Shown in pieces: positions 11,841 to 22,728 of a stretch of 64,000 nucleotides of DNA. Both the position numbers and the translations under genes were made by a program. Below the pieces are notes generated by a model. It did not search any database and was not told the origin of the DNA. It was given only the letters and a program-made list of their open reading frames with translations. Numbering within the stretch: position 1 is the stretch's first letter; every line of letters begins with the position of its first letter. The stretch covers positions 158,734 to 222,733 of the forward strand of contig NW_024468567.1 in NCBI RefSeq assembly GCF_001632365.1. Direction: 5' to 3'. Origin of the DNA: Laetiporus sulphureus 93-53. Lineage: Eukaryota > Basidiomycota > Agaricomycetes > Polyporales > Laetiporaceae.

Positions 11841-13582
11841 CTACTCGCTGTCGCCGCGCCCGATGACTTTCACCTGCGTACCCATCGCAATCAGACCACA
11901 GATGAAGCAAGAATAAGGGACAGAGCAGAGACACACCTTGAAGCCGATCTCCCGCAGCGCATCCGCGTCGACAAGCATGCGCCCATCAAACACGAACGCG
12001 GGCTTGGCCATGTGCGCGTACACCGTCTTCCAGTCAATCTCGCGGAACTCCTTCCACTCGGTCGCGATCACAATCGCCTCCTTGTTCTTGCACGCCTCGA
12101 GCGCCGAGGGCGCGATCGTCACTTGCTTCTTGACTGGGAAAATTGAGACAATCTGAGCTAAAGAGGGGATGATGAAAGCGGGAACGCACTAATCTCAAGC
12201 GGGATGCTGGGGCAGGCCTCCGCGAGGTCGAGCCAGATCTGCGCCTCCTCAACCTTGGGGTCGTAGATGTTGATGAATGCGCGCTCGGCGAGGAAGTCGC
12301 GCACGAGTGTGATGGCGGGCGATTCACGAGTGTCGCCAGTATCGGCCTTGAACGCGAACCCGAGAAGTGCGATGTGCTACGAGTGCATATATGCGCGTCA
12401 GAAAACCCTATCCAGCTCGCAACTTTGCAGCAACTTACCTTCCCGGTGATCGTATTGAACAGCGTGTCCACCACGGTCTTCGAGAAACGTGCCTTCTGGT
12501 ACTCGTTCATTTCGACAACCTGGCGCCAGTACGCAGCAACCTGCGGCAAGTGCAGGCTCTCGCTCAAGTACACAAGGTTGAGGATGTCCTTCTGGAAACA
12601 AGACCCGCCAAAGCCGACGGACGCGCGAAGGAACTTGGGCCCAATGCGCGAGTCAAAGCCAACCGCATGCGCGACCTCGTCGATATTCGCGCCCGTCGCC
12701 TCGCAGATTGCACTGAGCGCGTTGATTGACGAGATACGCTGCGCCAACATCGCGTTCGCAGCGAGCTTCGATAGTTCGGAGGACCACAGGCCAACAGTCA
12801 GGATACGCTCCTGCGGCACCCAATTTGCATACACGGCGGCGAGCGCCGCGGACGCGTTCTTGCCCTCGGGCGTCTGCAACGAGCCGATGAGCACGCGGTC
12901 GGGCGAGAAGAGGTCGGTGATGGCAGTGCCCTCGGCGAGGAACTCGGGGTTCGAGAGGATGTCGAAGCGGCATCCCTGACGCGAGTTGGCCTCGAGGATA
13001 GTGCGCATCGACTCGGCCGTCCGGCACGGCACGGTGGATTTCTCGACGACGATCTTGGACGAGTGCGCGACGGCGGCAATGCGGCGCGTCGCCAGCTCGA
13101 CATAGCTGCTGGCATGAGCGCGAGCGTACGCGTGGATGATAGACACTCACTTGAGATCAGCCGCGAAGCCCGCACCGACACCGCTCTTCTTGGTGGGCGT
13201 GTTGACGCTCACGAAGATGAGGTCTGCTTCGTTGATGGCCTTGTCGACATTGGTGGAGAAGAAAAGGTTGCGCCCGCGCGCCTGCTTGACGACGTCGACG
13301 AGGCCAGGCTCGTAAATGGGCAGCTCATAGTCGGCGCTATTCCAGGCGTCGATACGCTCCTGATTGAGGTCGACGATGGTGACCTCAATCTGCGGGCACT
13401 TTAGCGCAATGACCGCGCACGTCGGGCCACCTGAGGGGGAGTTAACAGTGGATCTCTGTGTTGTGTTGGTCGCACTTGCCGACGTATCCAGCGCCGACTA
13501 CGCGAATCAGTTAGACGGTGGCGAACGCTGCAGGCGACGAGCACGTACTGCAGCAGATTTTCTTAACGTTGACGGCAACCAT
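11841..13582 (-). CDS. UGDH: UDP-glucose 6-dehydrogenase
   Basis: Oxidises UDP-glucose to UDP-glucuronate with two NAD+ in the cytosol, feeding UDP-xylose and glucuronosyl polymers. Seven exons (13549-13582, 13480-13497, 13151-13430, 12439-13105, 12190-12376, 11937-12133, 11841-11873) give 471 aa, the normal length for the family. The N-terminal Rossmann motif [17 protein letters not shown] is assembled from three exons, one of them only 18 nt. Further motifs are [30 protein letters not shown], and [10 protein letters not shown] with the catalytic Cys at about 280, then [17 protein letters not shown] in the UDP-binding C-terminal domain. The second intron appears to use a GC donor (GCAAGT), needed to give the conserved GYVGGPT. 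An inverted partial copy lies about 1 kb upstream of the start. Confidence 0.95.
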
Positions 13583-14559
13583 GGCGAACGGCGTATGGGG
13601 GGGAGGAGTGCGTAAGGAACGGATTGAAGTAGGGGAGATATATCAAGTTGAAGACGGCAGCCCGGACGCGGCGAAGAGAAACCAGCGCGGAAGCTGGCGC
13701 GTCTTTGCTCGGCGTCATCATCCCATCGCGGATGTCTGTCCCTTGCCGTCATCGCCCGCCCTGCTCTCGCCTCTGCCTCGGTCTTCTGCTCGGCTCTCTT
13801 TCGCCTCCGCTCTCCCCGCGCCGGCCAGGAGTCGCCTTTCCTGAAGCATTCATAACGTTTTGGCTCCGCGATTAGACTGTTTGTCGGAATCAAAGACAGG
13901 GGTGGGATAGTAAAGGAGGCATCTAGAGACTCATCAAGGAGCATTCAGGATGAAACGGGAGGCATTTGATTCATGAGAGAAACAGCTCCTGGAGGAGAGG
14001 ACGAATGTTGGCGAGATGGAACGGCGTCAGATTCACGCGCGAGTGACGGTGAGAAAGGTACCGAGCCGGTCAAATAGAATCGACCCCCGTGGGCATAATT
14101 CATGACCTGGCAGCGCGCGTGCGAGAAAACATGCCATCAGAATAGGACAGGTCAACATGTACATCTAGTCATTAAACGGAACGGAGACCCTGTTATAAGG
14201 CTTGTTGTTGAGAGTGTTATGGAAGGAAAAAACTTCGGAGCCATGGCGGGAGAGCAAAGGAACAAATGAAGACGTTCCGACGGAGGTTTTTTTCCCCTAA
14301 CCTGTACCTTGAGGGTGCTGCCTTTGGGACTTCTGCTGTGGCCGCATCTCCAACAAAATTACTGCATCAGGATAAACAGACACCATAAAAGGAAATACGG
14401 GGACGCCAATACTTGACGATCGTCCTGCGGATCATCATGTGACACACTATCAATATTGGAGGAGGAGCAGACCTGGCTTTACCTTGCAGAGGTCTGCCCT
14501 GTTGTCTCTCTTGAGCTCAGTTTATATACGTTCCTCTGTTGTGCCCGCTAGCGCTTGAT
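13583..14559. promoter_or_regulatory. Upstream region of UDP-glucose dehydrogenase
   Basis: About 1 kb between the start codon of the dehydrogenase (minus strand) and its inverted fragment. Bases 13640-13850 are GC-rich with pyrimidine-rich runs. No gene is supported; the proximal part should hold the dehydrogenase promoter. No specific site was identified. Confidence 0.35.
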
Positions 14560-14848
14560 TTCTTCCCATCAAGAAGCAGGTGACACACTGACAATTGCGC
14601 CCTCAGCACTCGAGGCATGCAAGAATAAAGAGGCGATCGTGTTCGCGACTGACTGGAAGGAATTTTGCGAGTTGACTTGAAGACGGGGCACACGTACATG
14701 GCCCAGTCGGTGTTCGTATTTGATGGGCGCATGCTGGTCGATGCGGATGCACTGGTGTTTAGAAAGGTCATTCTTTCCCGCTTATGCTCATGTTGCACGT
14801 TTCTCATTACATTTCGTGCAGGTGAAAGTCGCTGGCCGTGGAGCCAGC
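14560..14848 (+). pseudogene. Inverted 3' fragment of UDP-glucose dehydrogenase
   Basis: The segment matches exon 6, the last intron and exon 7 of the dehydrogenase at 11841-12133, but on the opposite strand. Matches start at the exon-6 acceptor (ATCAAGAAGCAGGTGA, 14568-14583) and run through sequence corresponding to [14 protein letters not shown] (about 14709-14755). They continue across a retained intron ending TTTCGTGCAG at about 14821, into GTGAAAGTC of the last exon. Stops and small insertions break the frame, so it is not functional. Retention of the intron means it arose by DNA duplication with inversion, not from a processed transcript. Confidence 0.85.
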
Positions 14849-15865
14849 ATCTGATCTTGAAGACGACCGCCAAAGGTTGATGCCTGCGACTGTTCTTACT
14901 ATCGTACACTCCCCGGTATTATATCGGTCGCCTCACGATTGAACGAAGAGTTATAGTAACATCTCATGCGCAACGTGATTATCGGCACCATATTAGCGAG
15001 TAAGAAAGATAAGTCCACGGTCCCACTGAATTCTCAAATGGCAGAGCAGTGAATACCAACATCAATCTGCCTACTAGGTCCACACAGCTGCGTCACGTGT
15101 TTGAGTGAAGTGCTCGCATGGATACTATAGAGTGTCTTTTGGAGAGTTTGTGCTCGGTGTCCAACAACATGATGCAACGCATCCAGATCCTTCTTCCAAA
15201 TGATCAAGCGTGACAATGGCTCCGCACTTTGCGATCCGATAGGCGACGGTCAACCCAGGAATACACAAGCAGCTCCGTCAGCAGGTTAACGAGTGACCGA
15301 TCTGTTAGTACCTAGCATCACTTCTGACAGCTCGTACCACTCATTTCCTATATTGGCTTATTCACGGCTAGCGAAACTGTATCAGAAAAGGAGGCTTTAC
15401 CTTTCATTTGGGCTCTTCGTTTTGTGGAGACTGATGAAAGTGCTCGCAGAAATACAACAAGCTTGCAGGCAATCCGATTGATGCCGCCTGGTACTTTGGA
15501 GATCGATGATCCCAACGCGAGGTCTCGCAAGTTGTCCACAGGCTGTTCACCAAACGTTGAAGTTCGCCGGCCGACGCACAATGCGAGCACAGTGCCGGCG
15601 CTCGTGCGAGTACGTATCAAGCGGATCGAACGACTGAGTAGCCTGTCATCTTTGATTCTCTAGCCTGTATGTAGTGGTGTTAAATGTTGTCAATGTACTA
15701 CACAGACTATGGCACACTCCCACAGGCGAACTTCGCGCAGGTATGTACTAGTACAGGTGGCTATAAACCCCACCAGTGGGGCTACGATTCCTCCTGATGA
15801 AATCTTCTCTTTACTATGAGGGTGTCACCGAAAGCTCTACGCTCGGAGAGCGGCCTTCAAGCTTG
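14849..15865. other. Intergenic stretch, nothing recognised
   Basis: About 1 kb between the dehydrogenase fragment and the 3' end of the tandem GTPase gene. Frames of 60-90 codons occur on both strands (for example 15424-15663) but none has a recognisable motif or a paralogue. Confidence 0.45.
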
Positions 15866-17731
15866 TTAGTCCTGGGGTAGTACATCGACAGGCATGCTTA
15901 AAATGATCCTTTGCTCACCATTGATGGCCCTCGCAGTAGCATTCCTTGCATTACCGGCGGACTGGAGCTCTGCTTTTTCTGCCTGGAGTTTCTTCAATCT
16001 GTCCTCCAAATTCGAGATTTCCTGCTCAAATGATTTCTTCAGGTCCGCCAAGAGCTCCGCAGTCTATATCGTCATTTCATCTCTAGCCCTTTGCAACTCC
16101 TTTCGATACACTTCCTCTAGTCTGCTGAGCAGATCCCCGAGTTCCCTCCCTGCCTCCGTCTGCGGGATTGTCCGACGGAGTTCGATCAACTCTCTTTGAA
16201 TCTGGAGCACTAGCGGCGCATTGAACAGCAACTCCCGCACAATGGCTTCAGCGGAAGATACACCGTTGTCGTGACGAAGCAAACGTGCACCGGGGCCGAG
16301 TATTCCTTGAAGCTGTTCCTCCGATTGCACACCGATCGTAGTATCGCTAACCTCCGACCACATAGTAGTAGCGATCATGGTGTTATCTATCTTCTCATCT
16401 TTGCAGAGGACCTGGAAGGAGCGAATGTTTTCTATGGCAGTCCGTCCTATCCGTCGGTCGGAAATCCGGTGGAAGTAAACAGCTCCGCATACTGGCTTGC
16501 CCTCTTCACGCCTGGCAATAGCACGTCAAACAACTATTTAAGACTAAAGCATGTTGTCAACCCACAAGGTTTTAACATGTTTCTTTATTATCTCCATCAC
16601 TCGGCTTTGCGACAGCTTCAAGTTGTCAAAGCCCGGCGTGTCAATCAGCACAACTTCCTGGTCTGATAACGTCAAACGTCCTGATTGTACCGTTCCAGTG
16701 CAAGGCTGTACGCCTCGACCGATGTCGAAGTGAGATTGGCTCGTCAAGTTAGTGAACTGAAGAAAAGTGAGTCAGCAAATGTCCAGAGATATAATAAGCT
16801 ACACACGGCTGTTTTCCCACAACCGGTAGGCCCTACTAGTCTGAAATGGAAATATGCATTCACATTCACCCGGGTACTCAATGAACAAAGGCACCCACAA
16901 AATATACCTCGGTTCGCGAACGAGTGCGCCTCGGTGAGGGTTGGGTTCCGTGTGAGCATAACCGTCCGATGGTTCCCTTGAGAGCAAGCTTTGCACGATC
17001 TCCCTCGCAGAGGCAATGGTATTGTCATGACGGAACATTCTTGCGCCGTTGGCTAGAATATCTTGGAAGAATTTGTTCCTCAGCTCTGTCTCTCTTCCCG
17101 CTTCTCTTTCATTGTTACCCTCTGTCCACATGTTGGTCACAATTGCAACGTTCTTCATCGCCTCCGTGCCACATATTTTCTTAAATAGGTCCAGACTGTG
17201 GGACACAGCACCGCTCATCCGGATGTCGGAAATTCGATGAAGGTATATTATTCCGACAACGTTCCTGTGATTTTCGCGTCTGGACCCCCCATTAGGTCAG
17301 TCCTTTGCACTTGTTCGATTACTCATCGCAAACTCACATCTTCTTCAAGTACTTCGCGAGCTGGTTGAGAACGGCAACCTGTGGCCTTTCCGTGTCGTCG
17401 AATCCAGGCGTATCGATGATGATAACATCATGAGTGGATAGAGAGAATGAAACTTCGTGAATTTCTCGAGTGCAAGATGACAGTTCGTGGCCGATCAAAA
17501 GGTCTGCCCCGCTAACGAGATTTATGAACTGTGTTCGAGGTTCCTTGAGGTGAGCAACTACTTATGCATTGCTCCAGGTACCCCTCACCGTCGTCTTCCC
17601 ACATCCTGTGGTACCAATGACCCTGACCATGAGAGGTCAGTGTTCGTATCAGAGTTAAGGGCGTACATGAGCATGAGCACGTACAGGATACGCCTCGGCT
17701 GTGTCGTATGTGCGTGGGTACAAGGTGACAT
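15866..17731 (-). CDS. AIG1/GIMAP-like GTPase with two G domains in tandem (probable fusion, late in-frame stop)
   Basis: Best model: exons 17685-17731, 17589-17622, 17338-17528, 16908-17279, 16807-16840, 16566-16756 and 16064-16511, 438 aa to a TAG at 16064-16066. Domain 1 has the P-loop VIGTTGCGKTT, IIIDTPGFDD, IYLHRISDIRM and VTNMW. Domain 2 has LVGPTGCGKTA, VLIDTPGFDN, VYFHRISDRRI and TTMW, then the family signature LQIQREL and a coiled coil. The exon pattern 34-191-long occurs twice and equals that of the neighbouring single-domain genes. The 67-nt intron 16841-16907 joins the domains in frame. After the TAG the same frame stays open and coiled-coil (LKKSFEQEISNLEDRLKKLQ) to 15866. Alternative: two genes, the second starting MLTRNPTLTEAH with a weak GTTCGC donor. 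The family binds GTP; its role in fungi is not established. Confidence 0.7.
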
Positions 17732-18192
17732 GTTGTCCGCGGGGAAAGCCAACAGATACGAGCAATCGAGGCAGGAAGATGACCGTATCGACTGAAAATG
17801 ACCAGACCTACATAAGATTGACATGTGTTGGGAATTTCTGTCATCACCGGGAATGTGCGATGAACTCAATCAGGTGGCTCAAGCCACGTACTTGACGTGC
17901 GTAAAAGGCATGAGCACTCTTCGCCGCTTCTACCAATAGTCGAAGATGGGTTTGGACCCGGATACTATGCGGCATTACGAGATTTCAAAGTCTTCTTGCC
18001 GTCATGCTCTGTGGCCGGTGAACATGTGTATGTGAAATAATGATATAGGCCTAACAGGAGCGATACGGCAAGCCTTGCCTCAAGGTTGGGGCGTTTTGGC
18101 AGATATCGTAATCCAATTTTGGGAGACATTCATAATCTGATATATTCGAGACCGCTCCGATCAAGACATCCATCCGCGCTACCGACATCAGC
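17732..18192. promoter_or_regulatory. Divergent promoter region between GTPase genes
   Basis: The tandem GTPase gene starts at 17731 on the minus strand and the next GTPase gene at 18193 on the plus strand, so these 461 bp must carry both promoters unless further 5' exons exist. No individual element was identified. Confidence 0.45.
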
Positions 18193-19059
18193 ATGGACAT
18201 TATGAAGAGATTCTTCTCGCGTAGCTCTAAGGTCATTCTGTGAGTGCAATGTCATGGCTGCAATGCTGAATGGCTGACCAGGCGTGCAAGAGTGATGGGA
18301 CTGAGCGGAGCAGGGAAGACGACCGTGAGTCCTCGATGACATGACACGAAAACATGCGGTTGATCAAGAGCAGTTCATCGAGCTAGCAAAAGGCTCGGAA
18401 GGATGCCAAAGCGTCGCGCTACAGTCAGAACAAAGGAGCTTACATATTTCAGAGCCATTCTTGGTAGGAGAAACTTTGGTGCAGTTGGTCGAGATACCCG
18501 GGTTCGATGACGCTGCAAATGACGATACGGACGTTCTCGACCTCATAGCGAAGTGCTTGAGAACACGGTGGTAAGTGGACGTGAATGTGTAAATCCTGCC
18601 CACTCGCTCACCAGTCACCATTTGTCTCGATGCAGTCTCAAGAAGGGAGTAACCGGGATCATATATCTCCACCCCATTACCGATAACAGGATGGGGAGGG
18701 CTGCACTACGCTACTTCAACACATTTACCGCGCTATGCGGTCCGGGAGCACTCTCGAATGCTGCTATTGCCTTCAATATGTGGAATGAAGTGGATGAGGA
18801 CGTTGCGGAGAGAAGAAGTAGAGAGTTGTCCGATACAGAACTCCTCTTCAAGCCTGCTCTTGATGCAGGCGCAAAGACCTTCCGCCACAACAATACGCGA
18901 GAGTCAGCGCGTATTATCCTAGGCTATCTCGCGGGTCTATCGACGACACGGCTTGCTTTCCAGAAGGAAGTGCCAGTGTCCAAACGACACTGGGATGTGT
19001 GCGATTCCAGCGCTGGCCGCGTTCTTTCGAGATATACGGAGACTTGGGGGACGAGTTAG
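18193..19059 (+). CDS. AIG1/GIMAP-like GTPase, degenerate G3/G4 motifs
   Basis: Four exons (18193-18239, 18282-18324, 18374-18570, 18636-19059), 236 aa. The first exon is 47 nt, the same as in the tandem gene on the other strand. The P-loop RVMGLSGAGKTT is intact. The G3 motif, normally DTPG, reads EIPGFDD, and the G4-like TNMW reads FNMW. IIYLHPITDNRMG and FKPALDAGAKTFRHNNT match the family. It ends soon after the G domain in a unique tail and lacks the LQIQREL signature and the coiled coil of its neighbours. The loss of the G3 Thr/Asp pair could weaken hydrolysis or nucleotide switching (inference). Start chosen from the in-frame ATG and conserved exon length. Confidence 0.75.
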
Positions 19060-20281
19060 TGAGGTCCCGGTTTGAGCATTAGGTTTGTCTGCAGTTAGGA
19101 GACAGTAGCTGAATAAAGTGCGTTGGCATGCTATGTCAAGAACAGTTGCTGACGCTCAGCTCTCAGGCCTTCGAATCGTTGGCTGTCAGAGGGATTCTTC
19201 GAAACGAGCGCCTTCGCTGTAGGAGTACTTAGGCCTACGTCTACGATAAATCAGTTTCAATCGTCGCGTACTATAGCACTTCGTAAGTACTGTCAGTGCT
19301 AGAGACAACAAAGACTCGCCTTGTGTTGTCAATGATCATGAAGAGCATTTCATAATCCAGTCGACTGGTAGTGTGGTTTCAGATGGGTTATGGTGATTCT
19401 CTCCCACGCGAAGCAGGAAATTCATGATTGATGTCACAGCATGCATAGCAACATTTTTCCATTGGAAAACAGTAGAGAAACTCTGAAAACATATTAAGCT
19501 TTGGATTGGAAAAACGGTGAAGAAATTGAAGCTTTCTCCATCAGTGAATTGCTATATATGGGCATATGCTATTTAAATATGGAATTTACATAAAGTTTCT
19601 TAACATTTTTCCAAGACAGGGCTTTATATTCTTTTACTGTATTTTCATGGTTTCTTCAGTGGAAAAATATTGGTATGCATGCTGTGCATGTGTGTCTGTA
19701 GGGCGTCATCATCGTTGGATAGAAAATGGCAGGTGTTCAGCATCTCCAGGCTGCAAGTCGCGTTTTCAGTATATGAATTCCGCACGCCTGCAACGTGTTT
19801 TCGATGATGCCAAGCTGCGCCATTCCAATCGCGTCTTATCACTGGATATCGCGCTTGCATTCGAGAGCTAGAGTTCAGACCAGTGGCAACGCGTGCAATT
19901 ATGACAGGTCATTGGCTCATCACGCGCGATGGGAGCACGCCTGCAACAGCGATTCCAGACTCTTCACTCCCAAGATATCTATAGCATTTAACGGTTCGGC
20001 CTTTGAGGCCCACAATGCTGGAACAAAGCATTCACCGGCAGGACCAAGTCCAAGCGTCAGAATCGCCCAGCTGGTGATTCTCGTTGATGCACATGTATAA
20101 GGTGCGGCATGCAGGGATCAACGGACTGCCTTCTTCATTCTACTACCAGGAGCCATGGATGATATTATCTTAACATGCCAGCGTTGCAAATGCATCGCCT
20201 TCAAATACACGCCTTCATGACTCGAGGATGGACAGTCCCCTTCGCTGCCTCGAACTATTGCAATCCTTCTAGCCGAGGACG
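19060..20281. other. Intergenic stretch between GTPase genes
   Basis: About 1.2 kb, AT-rich in the middle, carrying the MITE-like element at 19435-19686. A frame at 19566-19871 crosses the element and is probably chance. No gene supported. Confidence 0.5.
19435..19686. mobile_element. MITE-like element with 30-bp terminal inverted repeats
   Basis: The left end (CACAGCATGCATAGCAACAT...) is matched by the reverse complement of the right end over about 30 bp with four mismatches; both outer ends read CACAGCATGCATA. The interior of about 190 bp is AT-rich and has no coding frame. This is the structure of a non-autonomous DNA transposon. No clear target-site duplication was found, so the class is open. 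No second copy was seen in the window. Confidence 0.6.
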
Positions 20282-21567
20282 ATGAGCCAAAACGCATCGA
20301 CCAGCATCGATGACTTGAGCTCTAGCTCGACTCTGATTGCGTGCGTATGACAGCGCATCTACACATATTACAACGTTGACGTTACATGTAGCGTGACCGG
20401 CCCAACAGGAGTTGGGAAAACAGCAGTCAGCGGCATGCTATGATTCAGAATCCTCATCCCTTACCGCCATCTCTGTCTAGTTCATCAACTCACTATGTAA
20501 TACTACGCTGCAAGTCAGCAAGCAGCTAGAGTCGTGCACAGACAAGATACAAGTGGCGCATTGTTCTTTTAACGACATAAACATTGCACTGATCGACACA
20601 CCTGGATTCGACGACACATATAAGTCACATGTGGCCACATTCGAAGTGATCGCGGAATTCCTTGAGAAGTTGTGAGTGTTCCTACCATAGACAGTGATAG
20701 TCAGGTGATGATACCGTCGTCCCCATCCCTGGTAGGAGCCGGAAAGGAATTAAACTGACTGGTTTGTTATACATGCATCGCATATCCGACGTCCGAGTAG
20801 GTGGGACCGCTCGGCATAGCTTCCGAGTCTTCACTAAAATCTGCGGAGCTGATGCCCTCAAGAACGTGACGATTGTTACCACAATGTGGGAGGACGTCAA
20901 GGAGGATGTTGGCGAAGGCAGGGAGCGAGAGCTTGCTGAAAAGCCGATTTTCTTCAAAGACGCTATCGACGGAGGAGCAGAGATGATGCGATATTACAAC
21001 AACATTGGCTCAGCTCAGAGACTCATGGAAGCGGTCCTCAAACGGTCGCCGGTAGAACTCCAGATTCAACGAGAACTCGTCATAGAGGGAAAGACTCTGC
21101 CTCAAACGGCGGCTGGAGTGGAACTACAAACTGAGCTGGAGCGACAAGTTCACGATCGGTTGACGGAGGTGGAAGAGCTGCGGCGGCATCTGGCCGAACT
21201 CAAGACGACAGGACTGAGTGATCAAACAGTGCAGGGCATGGAAAGGGAGCTTGAAGAGGCGTGGGAGAGAGTAACTGCAATCCAAGGAGAGATACAGCAG
21301 CTGCGGAGCCTTGCCGCGAGGACACTCCCACATGCGGGAGGGCGCGAGCTTGCTCAAGCGGCCACGGATGCTCATACGGCACAAAGATCATTCTGGAGAC
21401 CGAACCACAACAACCCTCTTCGCCATATCGCCAGATTGGTGAAAGGTTTGAAACAAATTCAAATCAGCCTCACGAGTCTGAAGGACAGAATAATGCGGAA
21501 ACGCGCGGCACACGCAGGCGGGGATAAATTATCTTTGTGGCAACGCCTTCGCAGGGCTACAAGTTGA
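20282..21567 (+). CDS. AIG1/GIMAP-like GTPase with C-terminal coiled coil
   Basis: Four exons (20282-20340, 20392-20425, 20481-20671, 20736-21567), 371 aa. Exons 2 and 3 have the same lengths (34 and 191 nt) as in both domains of the tandem gene. Motifs in order: P-loop VTGPTGVGKTA, LESCTDKIQ, ALIDTPGFDDTYKS, LLYMHRISDVRVGG, IVTTMW, LQIQRELV, and a long coiled coil (about residues 200-280). A basic tail follows (RLVKGLKQIQ, DRIMRKRA). It is the most complete member of the cluster. The family is related to plant AIG1 and animal GIMAP GTPases, where some members act at membranes; the basic tail could serve that role here (inference). Confidence 0.85.
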
Positions 21568-22728
21568 ACGTTCACGTGGTTGAGCCTGGACACAAAGGTC
21601 AGAACCCATTTCTCATAGATTAAAGATGAAAGTCTTACAAGGCTCCAGGAGTAGGTGGATTTGCTGTTGTTGCGGTCCTTGGGATATTCGCATCACGCAC
21701 AGGGTATCATGATCACTTCACGCACACCGCTTTACTCCACGGAGTGGCAGACTCTTCCAGCCTCAGTTAGATCACGCATGCATCTTCACAGGTTTTCTTG
21801 TCAATATGTATTCTCCATTTTCGAGGCGTTGCATGCTCAGAAACTTCTTTATACATCGGTCGGTCTTATGGGGTACCAATTGTCTATATTCATCTACCGT
21901 CGGATCGTCCTATACCCTCCTATACCTATATTACACAACGCGGCGCGCCTACACACGGTGGCGCAGGGTGACATACCGCATATTGCAGCAGCAACTTTGT
22001 GTGCCAACTTTGTGCTTCGCATTGAGTTGTTGAGCGGCAGTGTTCAGTCTCAAACTTCCTTGTCCATTTCCAGCTGCGTAGGAAGCCTCGTGTCACACAG
22101 CAAAGCTATTGGCCCGATTGCTGTACAATTGACCCCACAGTGGCGTGGCCCTCCAACATGCTATGCGCTGCATTAAGCTATAATTAGACCGTACATATCT
22201 GTCAAAGTCCATGTGGGTCGCGTGCTTGTATACATAAACGTGTGACTGTGTGACTTGCTATACCTGTCTTGCAAACGAAGATGTCAGCCCTTGGAAGTTG
22301 AAGCGACGTATTAAATTCCTCGCCCTCATGTGCTGAACAGATGGTGAAACTGAGCGTAAGCCAGTGAACAAAGGTCTCCTTGACGACGCGTGCCATCAAT
22401 TTTTGAGCTGAACCAGCAGCACGCTGCGACGTCCATTTCTGAGTCTGACAACATTTCGCTCTTCGTAATCGAAAAAGCCATCAGTGGTGGAAGGCCACAT
22501 ATGACCAATTTTTCTCCTCATTCACAGAACTGAGAAAGCACCACCACTGAGACGAGGATGACAACCATCAAACAAGACATATCACCATATATGAAGCTCG
22601 AGCTCCATACGTTGCATCATGTAATTCATATGCCGGACATCTTTACGCATTCTGCTGAATTCTATTGATCAATCCCGATGGTTTAATATTCAAATTTCGC
22701 AAAGGCGGATACGAATACCATTAACATC
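21568..22728. other. Convergent intergenic region, nothing recognised
   Basis: About 1.16 kb between the 3' ends of the GTPase gene (+) and the hydrolase gene (-). A frame of 173 codons at 21655-22176 shows no domain, no paralogue and an unlikely composition, and is not called. Confidence 0.5.

Noticed and set aside
16744..17028. Independent start MLTRNPTLTEAH for the second GTPase domain
   Set aside because: With the good GTATAT donor it runs into a stop (phase mismatch). It needs a weak GTTCGC donor, so it is kept only as an alternative to the fusion model.
21655..22176. 173-codon open frame on the plus strand
   Set aside because: No domain, no paralogue, lies between two convergent genes and has an erratic composition; likely chance.
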